64,000 nt of DNA, from contig NC_092859.1 in assembly GCF_032062135.1 (NCBI RefSeq), positions 35,421,772-35,485,771 of the forward strand. The letters run 5' to 3'. A model generated the notes under the pieces. The model was given only the letters and a program-made list of their open reading frames with translations, was not told the DNA's origin and did not search any database. The translations under genes were made by a program, and so were the position numbers. Positions 34,301-49,300 of this stretch are shown in pieces (position 1 is the stretch's first letter; every line of letters starts with the position of its first letter). The stretch is from Pyxicephalus adspersus (Eukaryota > Chordata > Amphibia > Anura > Pyxicephalidae).

Positions 34301-37300
34301 GCCTGCAGACAAGGTTACAGGTCAGTAGCGTGTCCAAATAATAGACAGTAGTAATCCATCTATCAGACGGGATGTACAGTCTTGCAGCTAATCAGTCGTA
34401 TGTACCAGGGAGCAGATGTTGATCCGGCTAACACACAGAGCATAGAAGTGGGTATGTAGGTCAGACAGTTTGTTCTGTTGGATCATTTCAGATTGCTCTG
34501 TCTGTAGTCTCAAACCTTGTCCAGGCTTTTTGCTGTCCTTAATTAAACTTTGTCTAGAACCAAAGTCCCATGACCATGAAATGTAGAATTCCTGAATAAA
34601 GCTTTGAAATCTGAAAATATAGATGTAAAGCATCCAGCCTTTTCATCATCCTAAGATGCTGTGTTTTTGTACACAAAGAAATGACAATATGACTTTGGAA
34701 TATTACCATGTGTGTGTTGTGTGTATGTGTCATGTTTTAATGTGAGATTGTCACTACAGATCACTTGTAATCACATCCTGTAAAAATTAACCCTTTACAC
34801 TGGCCTTTGCAGCAGCCATTTTGCGGTTTCTTGGCTATAGCAGTATTTAAGACTTCTGGGTGTATCACAATACCTGCTTCCTTGTAATAAATATAGTTTG
34901 TAAAGTAATTGTCAAACCTATTTGATCAAGATCATGTCTAATCCCTTCAGGCCCTGTCCCTTACTATTGGTCCAGCATTGTGATGGGCATTGTCAGTGTT
35001 GAAGGGCCGAGGTCTGGTATATGTGACATTTGTATGAGGACTAGACAGACATCTAATAAGCGATTGATGTCTGGTTACCAATAAATAGCAGTTAGTACAG
35101 TAATGATTAGTGCAGGTCACCCTATAAAATCATTTTATCAGTTTACATTTTATACATGTTGTCTCTAAATTGTTTTCCTGTTTTGCGTCCTTTAGATTTC
35201 TGCTCCAGTGTCTGGAAGACCTAGATGCTAATCTGCGGAAATTAAACTCTCGCTTGTTTGTGATCCGTGGGCAACCTGCTGATGTCTTTCCGCGGCTCTT
35301 TAAAGTATGTTATTCACCAAAGTTTTCATTATTTCTCTTGTTTATCACATGCTGTCCTCTATTCTTCTGGTATCAGGTGGCACCGTCATTCCATCCATAC
35401 TGAAATGTTAATAAATTCAGTGTAGATAACTGTGTGTTCTATATGAAAACAACACAAATATATAATCACTGTCCATTTCTAGGAATGGAAGATCAGCAAG
35501 CTGTCTATTGAGTATGATTCTGAACCATTTGGAAAAGAGCGAGATGCTGCAATTAGGAAGCTGGCAAGCGAAGCTGGTGTGGAGGTCATTGTACGCATTT
35601 CACATACACTCTATGATCTGGACAAGTAAGTATTTTAAACTATCATATATACTGCAGTGATACGGTAAATGCTACATCAGTTACATTAAAGCCTTTAATA
35701 TGTAAATTAGTTAAGGTTAAAAAAAACTGCTTTCATAAAAACTTTTCTGTGTATAATAGGTGAACAAACCCTCTCTACTAGTTTATCCTCCAAGACTTAG
35801 GTATTTCCTCACAGGACACCACCATCTCTCATCTAGCAGAAAATGAAGCAAACCTGCTATTCACAGTCCGCATATCACAGGCACACAAAATTGTTACTTG
35901 GGATAAAGTATTTTCTTTGTTTACTTCAGAAGGTCAAAGTACAAAAATGTGTTTTGGAGTCCACCTCAACCCTTTAATTTATTAAAAATCAAGGATGCCA
36001 GCCCCAAATAATTGCATCAAAAGGGCACATAAATTAGAGAAACAGATGGGGCATTTAAATGGCATTTAGGCAAAATGTACTGGTTTTTAGTATTGTTGAT
36101 ATTGAACAACCGTTTTAAACATAACTTGCACAGTAGGTATAGTTTGTCCGAAAGACATGATACCACTATAGCATCATTATAGCATACAGACAAATAGTGT
36201 ATAGAGAGAAGCATCCAGTGTACAATTTCTGCAGTTCCATTATACAACGCGTTTCACCTTTGGGGGCTTCCACAGGGATAGTCGAGACAAATGACACAGA
36301 CTAAATTGAGAATCATTCCATTTTTATCCTGCCTTTTTTAAGTTAAACGATTCTGAGATCAATATCTATACTACTATCAATCTCCTTGTAATTCTACCAT
36401 TACAACCAGTAATATCTTTTATTTGTATCATATAAACTTTAACCATGCATTATCAGAGCTCTAAATCTATATACATATATCAACACATATATATAACACG
36501 TAACACGTATATATAACACGTATATATGCTTGGACAGGCATGACATTATTTTATATATTCTATCATAAAAACTCTCACCACACAAAAATCAGAGTTCTCT
36601 TTACGCTCTAAAATTTTTCTTTTTATGTTCTACGCACATTTTTTTTACTATATATGTGTCCTATAAATGAAGGATACTGAATGATATTTTTTAAATTAGT
36701 CTGAGGGAGTAGTAGAGACAAATGACAGTGTATTGCAGTTGTGATTGTCGGGGTCCACAAACCTTTGACCATAATGTGTAATTGTTAAGCAGGTAAATAA
36801 ATATTTGTTTCAATCAAAATGTATGCTTACAGCACATAACCTGCGGCAAGAATGTTCCTACCATACACACATTTTTTGTTCAATAGGATTATTGAATTGA
36901 ATGGTGGGCAACCGCCTTTGACTTACAAGAGGTTCCAAACACTTATTAGCAAAATGGAGCCACTGGAGATGCCAGTTGAGACCATTACAGCTGAGGTTAT
37001 GGATAAGTGCACCACCCCAGTGTCGGATGACCATGACGAGAAGTATGGCGTCCCTTCTCTGGAAGAATTAGGTATGTGATTGTATACTTATTGGTAATCT
37101 GAAAATGTTTATTGGTAGATGGGATAAAGTATAACATTATGTTGTAATATTCTGAAAACTTAAATTATTGTGATCTTGGCAGTATCTGATTCCTGATTTT
37201 AGTTTAGTTTAATATTATTTGATATTGTCTAATTGATTTTTTGTTTTGAAATTTATTTTTTTTAGACCACATGAACACTGAACCCCTGCTACATTTTGTC

Positions 37301-40300
37301 AGGAGCAGTTGCAGCAAGTCTTCCTGCACTGCCTCTGCTGGTTAAACCTGGTACTACAGCCAAACCATTTAGATAATGATGGTGCTGTGGGAGCAGATGC
37401 AAATCAGTGCTCATGGGGGTCCCTGTTTTGTATGGGAAGCTGGAGCTAACTTTTTTTATCTAGCCTGGTCAACTCAGTTAAATATTATTTAACATATCAT
37501 TTTCTTTTTAATGCTAATGCTCACATTTAAGGCATTAGCTTTTATTAAACACTAAGGTCTGAAAAACTTGTTTTGGCATGGTTTCATTTTTTTTATTATT
37601 TTATGTTTTATGGCATCTTTCCAACCCATCATCTCAGTCCAAAATGTGCACCCAACCTGGCTTTTCGCAATATAATTGCATGGTTTCTCTCTCTTGCTGT
37701 TCCTGGGGTGCAGTCTGTTCTAAGGGATTCCTGGCTGAGCTGTCTGGTTAACCATGCTTGTTCATATCTGACCAGGCTTCAGTAGATCTGATTGACGTGT
37801 GGACAATTCTCGATTCTTTTATGGCAAACAAAATAAAACTGTTTCTCTAGTTTTAAATAGTTAAAACTCTAATCAGATAGAGATGTGTGTGTAGACATTA
37901 TTGCAAATGTATATTCCCTTACCAGTCCTGGAGTCCCAACTGGAAGGGAAATCTCCCCAGTGAGGAGAAATCCACTTTTACTTGTTAGCAGAACATGTCC
38001 CTCTTTTGCTTCTTTTCCTGTCCTGGTGACAACTGTAATGTTTTCGATCTTCTAATACCTTTTTTCAACACATCCGGCTTTAAAACCTGGGAGCTTCTCT
38101 CTAGCTTTTACCCAAGTCCATGTAACAGTTATGGGAACTTGTAGAGGGGCATGTTTGGTTTATGACCTTTGCTGTTCTAATCTGAGCATTGCCACTTTTA
38201 ATATATTGTTAGTATAAATTTTTTAATACGAATTGTATGTAAGGGTCTACAGCATGAGAGTGCAAGCTTCTATTATAAACCAATCCATTCATCTCCTCTA
38301 ATGCCTCCTGGGGTGGTGGTCAGTTTGTGAAATACTAGTGATGGAAATACAAGCTGCCACCAGACTTTGTTCACTTTATGGAATAAATGACAGTACCAAG
38401 ATAAAATAATGGTTTTCTGTTTTCCAAATTCATCCATATTTATAAACTACAGGCTATTATTTCACCTGCTGATTAGGAAAGAACTGTTGTGTTTTATCAT
38501 GTACATTTATGTTTAAATGTATTCATTTGGAAAGCCATTTTTCTTGTTTAATATCTTTATTGGCTGCAGTGACACTAAAGTTCACATACAGTAGGTGTTC
38601 ATGTTTACACACAGACATTGTAAATTGTCTGGTTTCATAACCCCCTGGCTTTCACATTTCTAAGCGCAAGCATGGTAGGAGTCAGATTTTTTTTTTAATA
38701 GTGTATAGCTATGCGTTTGGTGGCACATTTTAAAATTTACACCCACAAGTGTAAAACTTGTTGGGTTTATATTTGCAGGGTAAAGTTAGGTATCATAAAG
38801 CAACCACGGAGCATGCAATACCATAATCGCTTAATGTTTGCCTTTTAAATTTTACAATTTTTGATTTATCTGCAAATTTTCTAACTTTTTGCGCCCCCTA
38901 TTGCTGCTGCAATCACTGCAATATGTGCTATGGGTACCATTATAAATAATAATACATTTTTTAATTACTAAAAATACATAAGCACAGGACACTATATTAT
39001 CTATAGTTGTATAAAAAATGTTACGCCCTTAATGTGGATATGACAAATACTTATGACATTTAGGGAAGGCTTACAGATGTCTAATTCTGAATTTGTTTTA
39101 AAAAGAAAAAAAAAAACTTTAACTCTTTGGTGCCACATTTACCAGCAATGGGATGCATGTCCGAAAAAAAATCTCACTCCCATATTTCAGAACAAAAAAA
39201 CATTTTGTTTCAAAGTAAAAGTGAACCTGGTGCAATTTGTTTGGAGTGATATAAAAGTTACAAAATAAAGAATTAAAAAAGTGCTAATTTATCAACATGT
39301 GGAGGCATATCCCTAAACACTCCATCTTTGACATGTACGATTTGTAAATATGCAGAGAAAATGTCAGTACTTTTGGTTTCTTCTCCCATCTGAGCAACAG
39401 CACGATGTCTGGAACGGTAATCATTTGTGAACTTCATAAAAACGATATATTTTTTCCTCCAGCATTTTGCAAATAACAGAAATTGCGTCTCTTTGTAATT
39501 TCCTCAGGAAACCAACAACAAAAAATACAGTCCCTGCACACTAAACTAAAGCATTGAGAATTCTTTTTTATTTGATTTTTTTATTCTCACCAAGCTTTTT
39601 TTGCCAGGATCTCAATTAGACAGGGTGCCACGGTGCCAATAGGCTGACAACTAGTGGGGTAACTTTCTGGCTGCAAGACTTCACAAACGGACACAAAAGG
39701 GTGGTGGCATCACTTTCCCGCTGACTACAGCGATCGGGTGATGCCAACTGCTCCAGCTCTGGCCGGATTCGTGGCAAGGATGCACGCCGCATGCGAAAAC
39801 CCAATGAGAAGGCAGCACAGGTGGGGTCGTTCGTGTTTGTAAAGAGAGCCACGGTGTGGCAGGGCCTAGCCTGTATGTCTACAGGGCACAGCGAATGTTG
39901 TGCTGCATCGTGGACCTATGGGATAAGCTCATAGTGCAGTGAAGACTTTAATAGCATTTGTTATCTAATTTGTGGTAATGTTTCCTACAAAAAATAAAAT
40001 AAAATCCTGAATTCCTAAATTAGGTAAGATGTGGCTATATGATTTCATCTTCAAGTGTATGTAAAGCAAAAACATTTTCCCCAGATTTTGATGGTGAGGG
40101 GGAAGGGTTTAACCTTTGTAATGGTTGTACTGTTATTTGGGTCTTTATTAGAGATTTATACCGCAACTTTCTGTGCTGGGGACAATGTTTTATAACACAG
40201 GGATCACTGTGAACTTTTCAGCAGCAAAGCAGACCTAAATACAAATACTTAAATAAAAATACTTTTCTTTCGTATGGGAAGTCTAGAACCCTGTCAGATA

Positions 40301-43300
40301 TTTTTTGCTGTGTTGCTTGTCATCAGTAATGGAAATGAGGGAAAATTTTCCCTAATGAAGCCCCAGATATCAGTAAAAATCTGTTAGGAGTTCCAGTCCT
40401 TCCCCTCTCTATCCAACACTGGGGAAAAAAAAGTTTTTTGACCTAATATACACTGTAACCCTATTCAGGACTTGTAGTGTGTACTAAAGATTGGGGCAGA
40501 TGTATTCTAGTCCATTCTAGTATTCTAGTCCAGCATTACAAATTGCAACTTTCGGCTTGGGTACAGAAGTTATATTTTTTGCATTTGTAAATAAAACGGG
40601 GTTTCATGCCTATACTCGGCTTCAGCTTATTAGCTTATACTGACCCTGCAGCCACTGCTTGTGAATGCATGTAGTTTTCTTTCTGGTCTCTTCCTGTGCT
40701 TTCCAACTATGCATTTATGTCCTCATACGGTACAGCATTGCCCTCTAGAGACAACCCTGTCCAATGTAGCAAATCTTGTCCCAGGGCAACAGAAAGGAGC
40801 AGTTTTTCTGATGATGTGACATGGCAGCAAAGCACAAAATGTATCCTGAAAGATGAAGCTGTGCATTAGCTTTTGTGCAACAGGTTTTAGAGGGATAAGT
40901 AAAAGTGCATAAGTTAAAGTCACCTGATGGTGGTCAACCCCTTTAGTCAAAATAGTTTGTATGTTCCCAGTGTGTTGAGTGTAGCGGGTGCTATGGGTAA
41001 AGTCCTGAATAGCGTTAAAATTGGTGTTTTAGCATGTCTTGTCTGTTCTGTTAGATGTTTTTTGTATTGCCTTTTTTGTTCTATCTTTTCAAAATTTGTT
41101 AGACAGAAATATCTCTTAAATAAACATGATACAAACAGACCAATTAAAGCCAACTTGCTTGAAATTCTGATCCTTTAGTGCCAGGAGTCAGATTTTGTCG
41201 GCGCGTGTCCCTTTGCCGGAAATTGATTTACCTGGACTGCTAGCTCCAAGGAGTTAACGTATTGACCATTATCAAGAATCCTATTTACTTAATAGACTGT
41301 TTCTTATGCTTGTCCAAAGAAATGCACCACAAATTTATGTTTTTTGTTGCGTATAGAAAAGGGGAAGAGAATCTAAAATTGTTTTACAATCGTCCATTAG
41401 GGTTTGATGTTGAAGGATTGCCATCTGCTGTGTGGCCCGGAGGAGAGACCGAAGCACTGACACGCTTAGAAAGACACCTGGAAAGAAAGGTAGGTAGAAT
41501 GTCTGGCCTGTGACTGATAAAATCTGCACTGTGTTAACGATTTAGACAAAAACAGTCACTTATTTGTCTCAAAAGTACATCAATAATCATTTACCCCTTC
41601 CTGGCTCCTGGCAAACCTCATTATACTTTTTTTTTTTTTTTAGAGGATTTGTGTGGTGATAAGCTAATCAAGTTTCAACTAATTCTCCTATGGGAGACAT
41701 AAAGCCCACAGACTGCCTTAAAGCAGAACTAAAGTTCCACTTTAAAAATTCGATTTACTATGCTTGTCCAGGAGCATCTTTATTTTCACCATTATTGCTG
41801 AAAAAATGAATCCTAATTGTATCTGCTGAATTGTCCTTTTAGCACATAGTAATTTTATATATAAATTTTATATATTTTTCTTCTTTTCAATAAAGGCTTG
41901 GGTGGCGAATTTCGAAAGACCTCGTATGAATGCCAACTCCCTTCTTGCAAGCACTACAGGACTTAGCCCTTACCTGCGATTTGGATGCCTCTCTTGTCGT
42001 CTGTTTTACTTCAAACTAACAGATCTTTACAAAAAGGTATAGCTGTTAGTTTTGGAAAATATATAAAGGAGCACTAGGAGATTAAAAAATATTTATTCTG
42101 CCTACAGTAACCGGTCAGGTGTTAACTTTTTTGGCTGAGCACTAAAAGTTGTCTTCTAAAGTATGAAGCAGGATGGTCCTATTTTTTAGCAGCTCTGAAG
42201 ATAAAAGCTGAAAGGAAACCAGCACCAATGTTTTCTGGACATAATTCCACTTTAGGATTTCTTTAGTGCTGCCTATATAACAAAAAGTCCAGACGTTTGG
42301 TCTTAGAACCTCTAAAAAATAAAAAAAAAATCCAATATGATTCTTTCTTTCAACAGATTACCCAACCCGACTGAATAGCTAGGCTTTTGGCCATGTGGTC
42401 AACAGTGGGGGGGATTTTGGAGAAGTGTTCTGATCCCACTTGTTACACTTAATGCATCCTTAATTGCAGTTGGTGTTTTACATTTTTTTAACTTACCCCA
42501 AGATTCCCTTTATCAATTCTATAACAGGTCATGTTAATTTGATCAAACCTCCTAATTTAGAAGGACCCAAGTCATTTTTTTTTACTGGTGAACTGGTGAA
42601 CATAAAATGTAAATGAACATTAATGTTCTGTCTAGGTGAAGAAAAATAGCTCGCCTCCCCTCTCTCTCTATGGACAACTCCTGTGGCGTGAATTCTTCTA
42701 CACTGCAGCAACAAACAACCCACGCTTTGATAAGATGGAAGGAAATCCTATATGTGTCCAGATTCCATGGGACCGGAACCCTGAGGCCCTGGCCAAGTGG
42801 GCTGAAGGCAGGACAGGTTTCCCATGGATCGATGCCATTATGACTCAGCTCCGACAAGAAGGTTGGATCCATCACCTGGCACGGCATGCTGTGGCTTGCT
42901 TTCTCACCAGAGGTGACCTGTGGATAAGTTGGGAAGAAGGAATGAAGGTAATTTATTGTTACATATGTTTTATTGTTACATAACTCTACCACCACTAAAA
43001 GCTCCTCGGGAATGGAGGATCCTTTTACAAGCCAGGAGTCATTTCAATGACAATGTTAGTACACCATGAAAGTGTTAAATCTTGATAATTTGGCTTATCC
43101 CTGTCATATGTTATTCCATGTCCAGAAGTATCGGGCATCGACTTTGTTCCTGGTACCTGAGAGGAGCAACAGGTAAATGATGAAAAGGTGCCATTTGGGA
43201 AGGGTGTCATAAGCCAATTTGTTGCAAGAGCTTGCTTTCAAAATAGGTTGTGATTGGTTACAATGAAATTATATTGTGTGTGACCAGTTTCATTGGTTCT

Positions 43301-46300
43301 GGGATCTTCTCTGCCACAGCCCAGAGTCACTTTTTAACACAGACCAAGCTAAGGATTGTAAAATTCGTTCCCAACCAGTGGAACACAGCAGTGCTGCTGC
43401 AATTAAAACATCTATAGGATTACTTTTATTTTCTGTTGGTATACATCACAAACGTGGGTGCATAAAAGTTCATCACACATTGATTTCACCTATTCCAGAA
43501 TAACACAAAGCCTAAACATCAAGTTGTACATTGATCTTGCATTCTCATTAATATGTTTAAAAACTCAACTGCGATTAACCCACTTATGTTTCTATTAAGA
43601 TTGAGATGTTTATCTATGTCATGACCTCAAATACGCAGCTTTTATTGTACACAGCAGGACAGACACAACCTAGAAATGTACCAGGCATGTTTATAAGGCA
43701 TGAAAAAACTGTTCATGGTAAATGTTACTAGGTCTGCTGATTGTACAACAACCTATTGTGTGTGAACAGTGGGATACTGTAATAGTAATACAGAACTTCC
43801 AAATCACACCATTGTTATATTTTTAGGAGGTTAGATGAGAATGATCAATTATGTGCTTCTGTGTTATGATTAAGACATGCTACAGGAAACACATAAAATA
43901 AACTGGTAAACTTCTTATTCTGTCTGGAATAAGAAGGCTTTACACAGTGATTTACAATTTCATGATCAGAGCTTACTGAAACACAGATATCCACAAAAAA
44001 ACATTTAGCATTTTAGAATTCAGACCTCTGAGTATATTAAAGTCTGCTGGTAAAGATGTTTTTTATGCTCTTTTAAAGAGTAATTCTACCTCTGACTAAT
44101 TTCACAAAACTATTGGTTGTGTGACCTCATCAGAACTGAACTGCTGCTTTTCTGTCTGGTCAAGCACATGAATATGCTCTGGGTTTTCTTGCAATCCTGA
44201 AAAGTTAATTAAAGTATAAATGTGTGCTTGAACAGGCTCGAGTCCATCGAAAGTACAAGCAGCTGTGGTGCTGACCAGGTTGCATAGCCAATTTTTTTTT
44301 ACAGAAGACAGGTGAGTATCATCATTAAAAAAAAAAAAAAAAAAAAATGTAAGAATGTACATCTAATGGTACGTACTTACATTTTAGAAGGACAAGCCAC
44401 CCCAGTCAGTTTGTATTCCTGTAGATTAGTGTATGTATATGTCTCTTTTTGGAGTGTTTGCACAAAGGACATTGCATTTCTACTGACAGGTTAACATAGA
44501 GTTTGTACACACAAATGGATAGTAAATCTATATATAGAAATATATTTTCAAGATAGATGTTTTGACTGGTTCTGAAAATCTCTCTAACATAAACATTAGG
44601 TATTTTTGAGTGTGCGGGCGCAGGTTAATCTGCTTTGAAAGCAATGACCTTGTTCTGCTGCTCTTACAAAAGGATGTTGGAGGTCAGATGGATTTGATGT
44701 TGGATTCAGTGCTTCCTACGTGTCTCCTACTTAACACTGACAAACAGGTGAATCATGCACTGATTGGGGGCAGATATAGCCATCTAGTTTCTCAGTTAGA
44801 TATCTCATTTCTGTGGTGGTGATCTTCTCTCTGTAAACTGAATAGATGATACATCAGATAAAGTTTGTAAAGCTTAATATGTAAAGCAATTCGTGTCACA
44901 TCTCTAAATTGGATACCCGGTGCCTTCTGTGTAATGATATCTTTGACCTTTTTAAACCTGATTAATCGTTTAGTGGCTCATATGATCTGAAGAATCCCAC
45001 AGCCTAAATTGTTTATGGAAGATGATTTTAGAGGTCATCACACAGCAGATGCTGTTATTGTCTTCATCGAGGTCTTATATAGCCTTTGTAAGTAAAAGGT
45101 GGTGGAAAGGAAATTGGTTACCTGCCAGAAATACAAACCAGTTTCTGGGGCAGGAAAAAAAAACATTACTGATTTAGACTCCCTGGATTAAAATAAGCTA
45201 TGAAGTTTCCAGGTAGACGTTAAAGAAAAAAAAAAAAATTATATATGTCATTAGTTTAAAAATAGTATAAAGTAATTTATACATCCAGCTAGCTTAAGTG
45301 CCCGGATCTTACTTGGAGGGAGTGATAATAGCTACCAGGGGGGAAAACATGTTCTATATTTTGTTTTTAGAGAAGGCCGATAAACCCTTTTGGGGTAGAT
45401 ATGAACTCAGTTACTTAAATCTGTATATTGTGTTGGGTGATGAGGATTGTTGTGTAGGCACTTCCTGTTTAGAATGACAACACTTTTGTCCTGTTTCCTT
45501 GTCACTTGCTTTCAGTGAAGACAATAAGTAGCTTTTCTGATTCCTATTGTCCAGTTATGACAAATTAACAATAACCTTAGTCACAGAGCTTTGTTTTTAT
45601 TGCATATTATAAATACATAATGTCTGTACATAGTAGTGCCAATACATACTAGTGCAAATTAACAATCATATGGGCTTAGAATAAGTCCTGGTCAGGTAAA
45701 CTTGGCAGGACTGGAAAGACAACCGCTTCTAGAACAACATGCAGAAGTCACTGCCTCCCAATGTTGGTGTAATTTTTTGTGCACATCAATCAAAATAAAT
45801 CTTTTCTTTAGCCAGGCAAGTTACTGCAATTAAACCAAGCAAAACAGGGCGATAGTACAGACTGCTTTAATGTAATTAAAACAAATAGGACACAAGACAG
45901 TCTTCATGGTATCCCCCTTTCTTGATTGGTTTCATTAAAGAAATTTTCATTTTTCCAAAAAAAAATTACCTTGGTTGATGTGCAAGACAAGTTAAGTTAC
46001 ACCAATCTTGGAGGGGAGATGATTTCTGAATGTTTTTCCACAAATGGATATCTTACCATGAGCAGGATGCAAATGACTGGTAATTTGCACTATGATCAGT
46101 TGGATTTGGTTAGTTTTTTGGTTTATATTTGCCAGGGATGGATGGATTCCCATGTGCCTGCGCAGGAGTTATGTCACCCCAATTAACCCAAAAACTAATT
46201 ATTAATTCTACTCCCTTCCAGGTTGATAATACCAAGAATTATATTGGTAAATTACATTTTATTTATCATGGATCCATAAAATGCCAGATAAATTTAGGGT

Positions 46301-49300
46301 TCACATCTACTGTACTTTAATATAATATAGTTGTGTTGTTTCCAGACATGTACCCGATGCTGCAATTAAGATGTGTTGTTATCTTTTCGGCCTACACAGG
46401 TCTTCGAGGAGCTTTTACTGGATGCTGATTGGAGTGTCAATGCTGGAAGTTGGATGTGGTTGTCCTGCAGCTCTTTCTTCCAGCAGTTTTTCCATTGTTA
46501 CTGCCCAGTTGGGTTTGGAAAAAGAACTGACCCTAATGGGGATTACATTCGGTAAGGGAATCTTTTTTTTATTTATTTATTTATTTTTAATTTTTTAATT
46601 TTCTAAAGGTTTATGTAGCTATAATAGGTTTGAAGGGGGTGATAAATCTAAAATTATGATTGTTTTTGTCCTCTGTTATAATGAAGCCCTGCCCAGTGTA
46701 GTGAAATATACTTATTGTTGTTTGTTTTATGTTTTAAGCCGTTACTTGCCAATTTTGAAAGGATTCCCTCCAAAGTATATCTATGACCCCTGGAATGCGC
46801 CTGAGGGAGTGCAGAAAGTTGCAAAATGTATAATTGGAGTCAATTATCCCAAACCAATGGTCAATCATGCTGAGGCCAGCCGTCTTAATATTGAACGGAT
46901 GAAACAGATCTATCAGCAGCTTTCTCGATACAGAGGACTTGGTAAGTTCTGTACTGTGCTGCTTGTGTTCATTTCTGTTTGGTTCAGTACAGCTTCTAAT
47001 ATATGTGCTACACATATATTCTGCTACAAGAATGTTTTTCAGCAAAGTGATGGTTTTCTTTCAGGACTTCTTGCATCAGTGCCTTCAAATCCAAATGGAA
47101 ATGGTGGACTTAGTTACTCTCCAGTAGACAATATGCCAGGATGCAGCAACAACGGAGGTAATCTAAACCCAGCAGGTCAAATAATTTAAATGCATCACTT
47201 TGAAACATCTCAAATAATAACAACCACCCCTTGTAATATTAGATAAACCACAACCTTTATGCCTAAAGGCTGTGTTTTATATATACCAAATTAATCTGGT
47301 TGTGTGGTGTGAATTATTGGTATTTTTAATTTAATTTTTTTTTTCATTATTGCGTTAAGGCAAAAGGCTTTATAATCTAATGATGTAAATGGGCCCTTAG
47401 AACATTTTAACATGACCCGGAGGTCATTATAGAATAGAAGGATTGGGCCAAAAGAACATAAATTACATATAAGTCTTTTAGTTGGTGTGCTCTTTTATTA
47501 AAACTGCTGTTTTTTTGGGGTATAGTATAGCTAACAAAGCAATTATAACGTTAGGAAACAAGCTGGTTTGAATCAGTTGGCACAGGGCATTTTGTGGGGG
47601 GAATGGTAATCCTCAAATAGCAGACAGGAAGTGGTTATTATATGCAGGCAGATGTTTTGTACACTTCCTACTAAGTCACCAAGTTTTGTTTGTTATACTA
47701 AAATTTTACGGTCATTAAATATTGCATATCTTTCCTGGGTTACAATCCACAGATCACTAAAAATCACTCTGTCATTAGAGAAAGCAATAAAGAGCTGATA
47801 ATGGTTAGAGAAAGCAACAAAGATGCTTACTTTTTTATTAATACCCCCATTTTGTTGTAAATTATAATCTGGTTCTTCTTCCATAGGGTCTCAGATGGGA
47901 GCCAGTGATGGAGCCTCCACCAGCAATCCAAATATTAACAGCCAGGGAGAGTCTCATACTGGCACAGGAGGAATTCATGGTACTTGGCTCTCTCTACTAG
48001 TAGTTAAAACAATAAACCAGTTTTTAGGCTGTATTGATATTAACAAAAACCTGCTACCAGTTTTATGATAAAGTAACTTGTTCATTCTTTTACATAGAAA
48101 TCTTGTCATTCCGTCTAATCAGTAATGAATCCATCCATGTTTGTGCAGAGAAATAATCATGTGAAAAAGTACACTCCAATTACACTCCATGCAAATTGCA
48201 AATTGTTTCATTATTTACCATATGTTAAAATGGCAAACATTATGTAACTACAATTAAAGGTGAAATACTGAAATAAATGACACACAAAAAAATGCATGCA
48301 ATGGCAAGGGACTTGAAAGGATTGCCAAATCACTGTAGATTTCAAATGACTAATAAATCTATCTAGGACTGGCCAGCCTTGCAAATTCAGGCCACAATTG
48401 GTCAATACAGTTGACTGTTACATGCTCAATAATCAAAGGTACAGTTGTTTGTCCATATCACCAGTATATAGATATTTGGTACAAACTGAAGTCAGCAATT
48501 TCCGACCCCCCCCCAGCCCCCCTTAATGGTGAAGGGGGTTTTGTGATTTGGGGTTGTCATCAGCAAATCAACCATGAATACTGCATTATATAAAAGTCCT
48601 ATTGCTAGCAGCACAAATTGATTTTTCAATTATCTAAAGGACGCCAGTAAATCTACCAAGGAACAAAAATGACTTGCTCAGTCAAAGCCCTGGTTTCATT
48701 TCTATTGAAATGTTTATGGTGAATTTAAAACGGAAAAAAAACTTACAAACATTGAAGTTTATCACTTTCTGGGGAATGCACATACCTTTTCATATGATTA
48801 TATACAAAAATACCATTTTTTGGTGTCTGATCTAGATTGACAATGGCATCTAATTGGTTTAGGCACTTGCAGAATTTCCGGACCACCAAATAATACCTTG
48901 AAAGATCAGATAACATAAACAGTTGTAGTTCTGTGACTTGTATTGATAGGGAAACTAGCTTGCAGTATGTTTATTTTTACAACCAGGGACTATTCAGGGG
49001 CTCATTGAATATTGTGCAGCTTGCAGCATCTTACATATGGTTATGAAGAGTTCAAACTGGACTCTAGGCGAACTTCAAATATTTTAGATCAAATATATGA
49101 AAGTGAACTAGAATTCCTCCAGATTCTGAAGTTCTGGATGTTCTGCAGTTCACACAGCCCTGTTGCACAGCATAGCCAGGAAGATGTCACAACCTTCCTT
49201 ATCCCAGTTAAAGAACTCCCTACATCCAGACTGCTGATCGGCTAGTTTAGGAGGTGCTGCAGACTGATGGCACCTTTCATCTTTCTGCCTTTGTACTCTC

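Larger units (their letters stand above)
16399..35195 (+). other. CRY1: CRY1 intron 1 (18.8 kb)
   Basis: Large first intron, the usual site of Cry1 regulatory DNA. It carries six perfect RORE matches (22355, 24767, 26913, 29091, 29146 in reverse, 34453), perfect D-boxes at 17785, 17907 and 28846, and a one-mismatch RORE at 16686-16696 only 288 bases past exon 1. Mobile elements: the LINE-like repeat at 19156, fold-back MITE at 24589, Harbinger MITEs at 25477 and 26109, TTAA MITEs at 27431 and 31771, and hAT-type MITE pieces at 30871 and 33821. A run of 17 C lies at 19418-19434 and (TA)n at about 24276-24298. Frames such as 18846-19202 and 27573-27878 are not exons. Confidence 0.9.

Noticed and set aside
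39616..39852. 78-codon minus-strand frame in a GC-rich patch of intron 4
   Set aside because: No recognisable family; more likely part of a dispersed repeat. Left unassigned.
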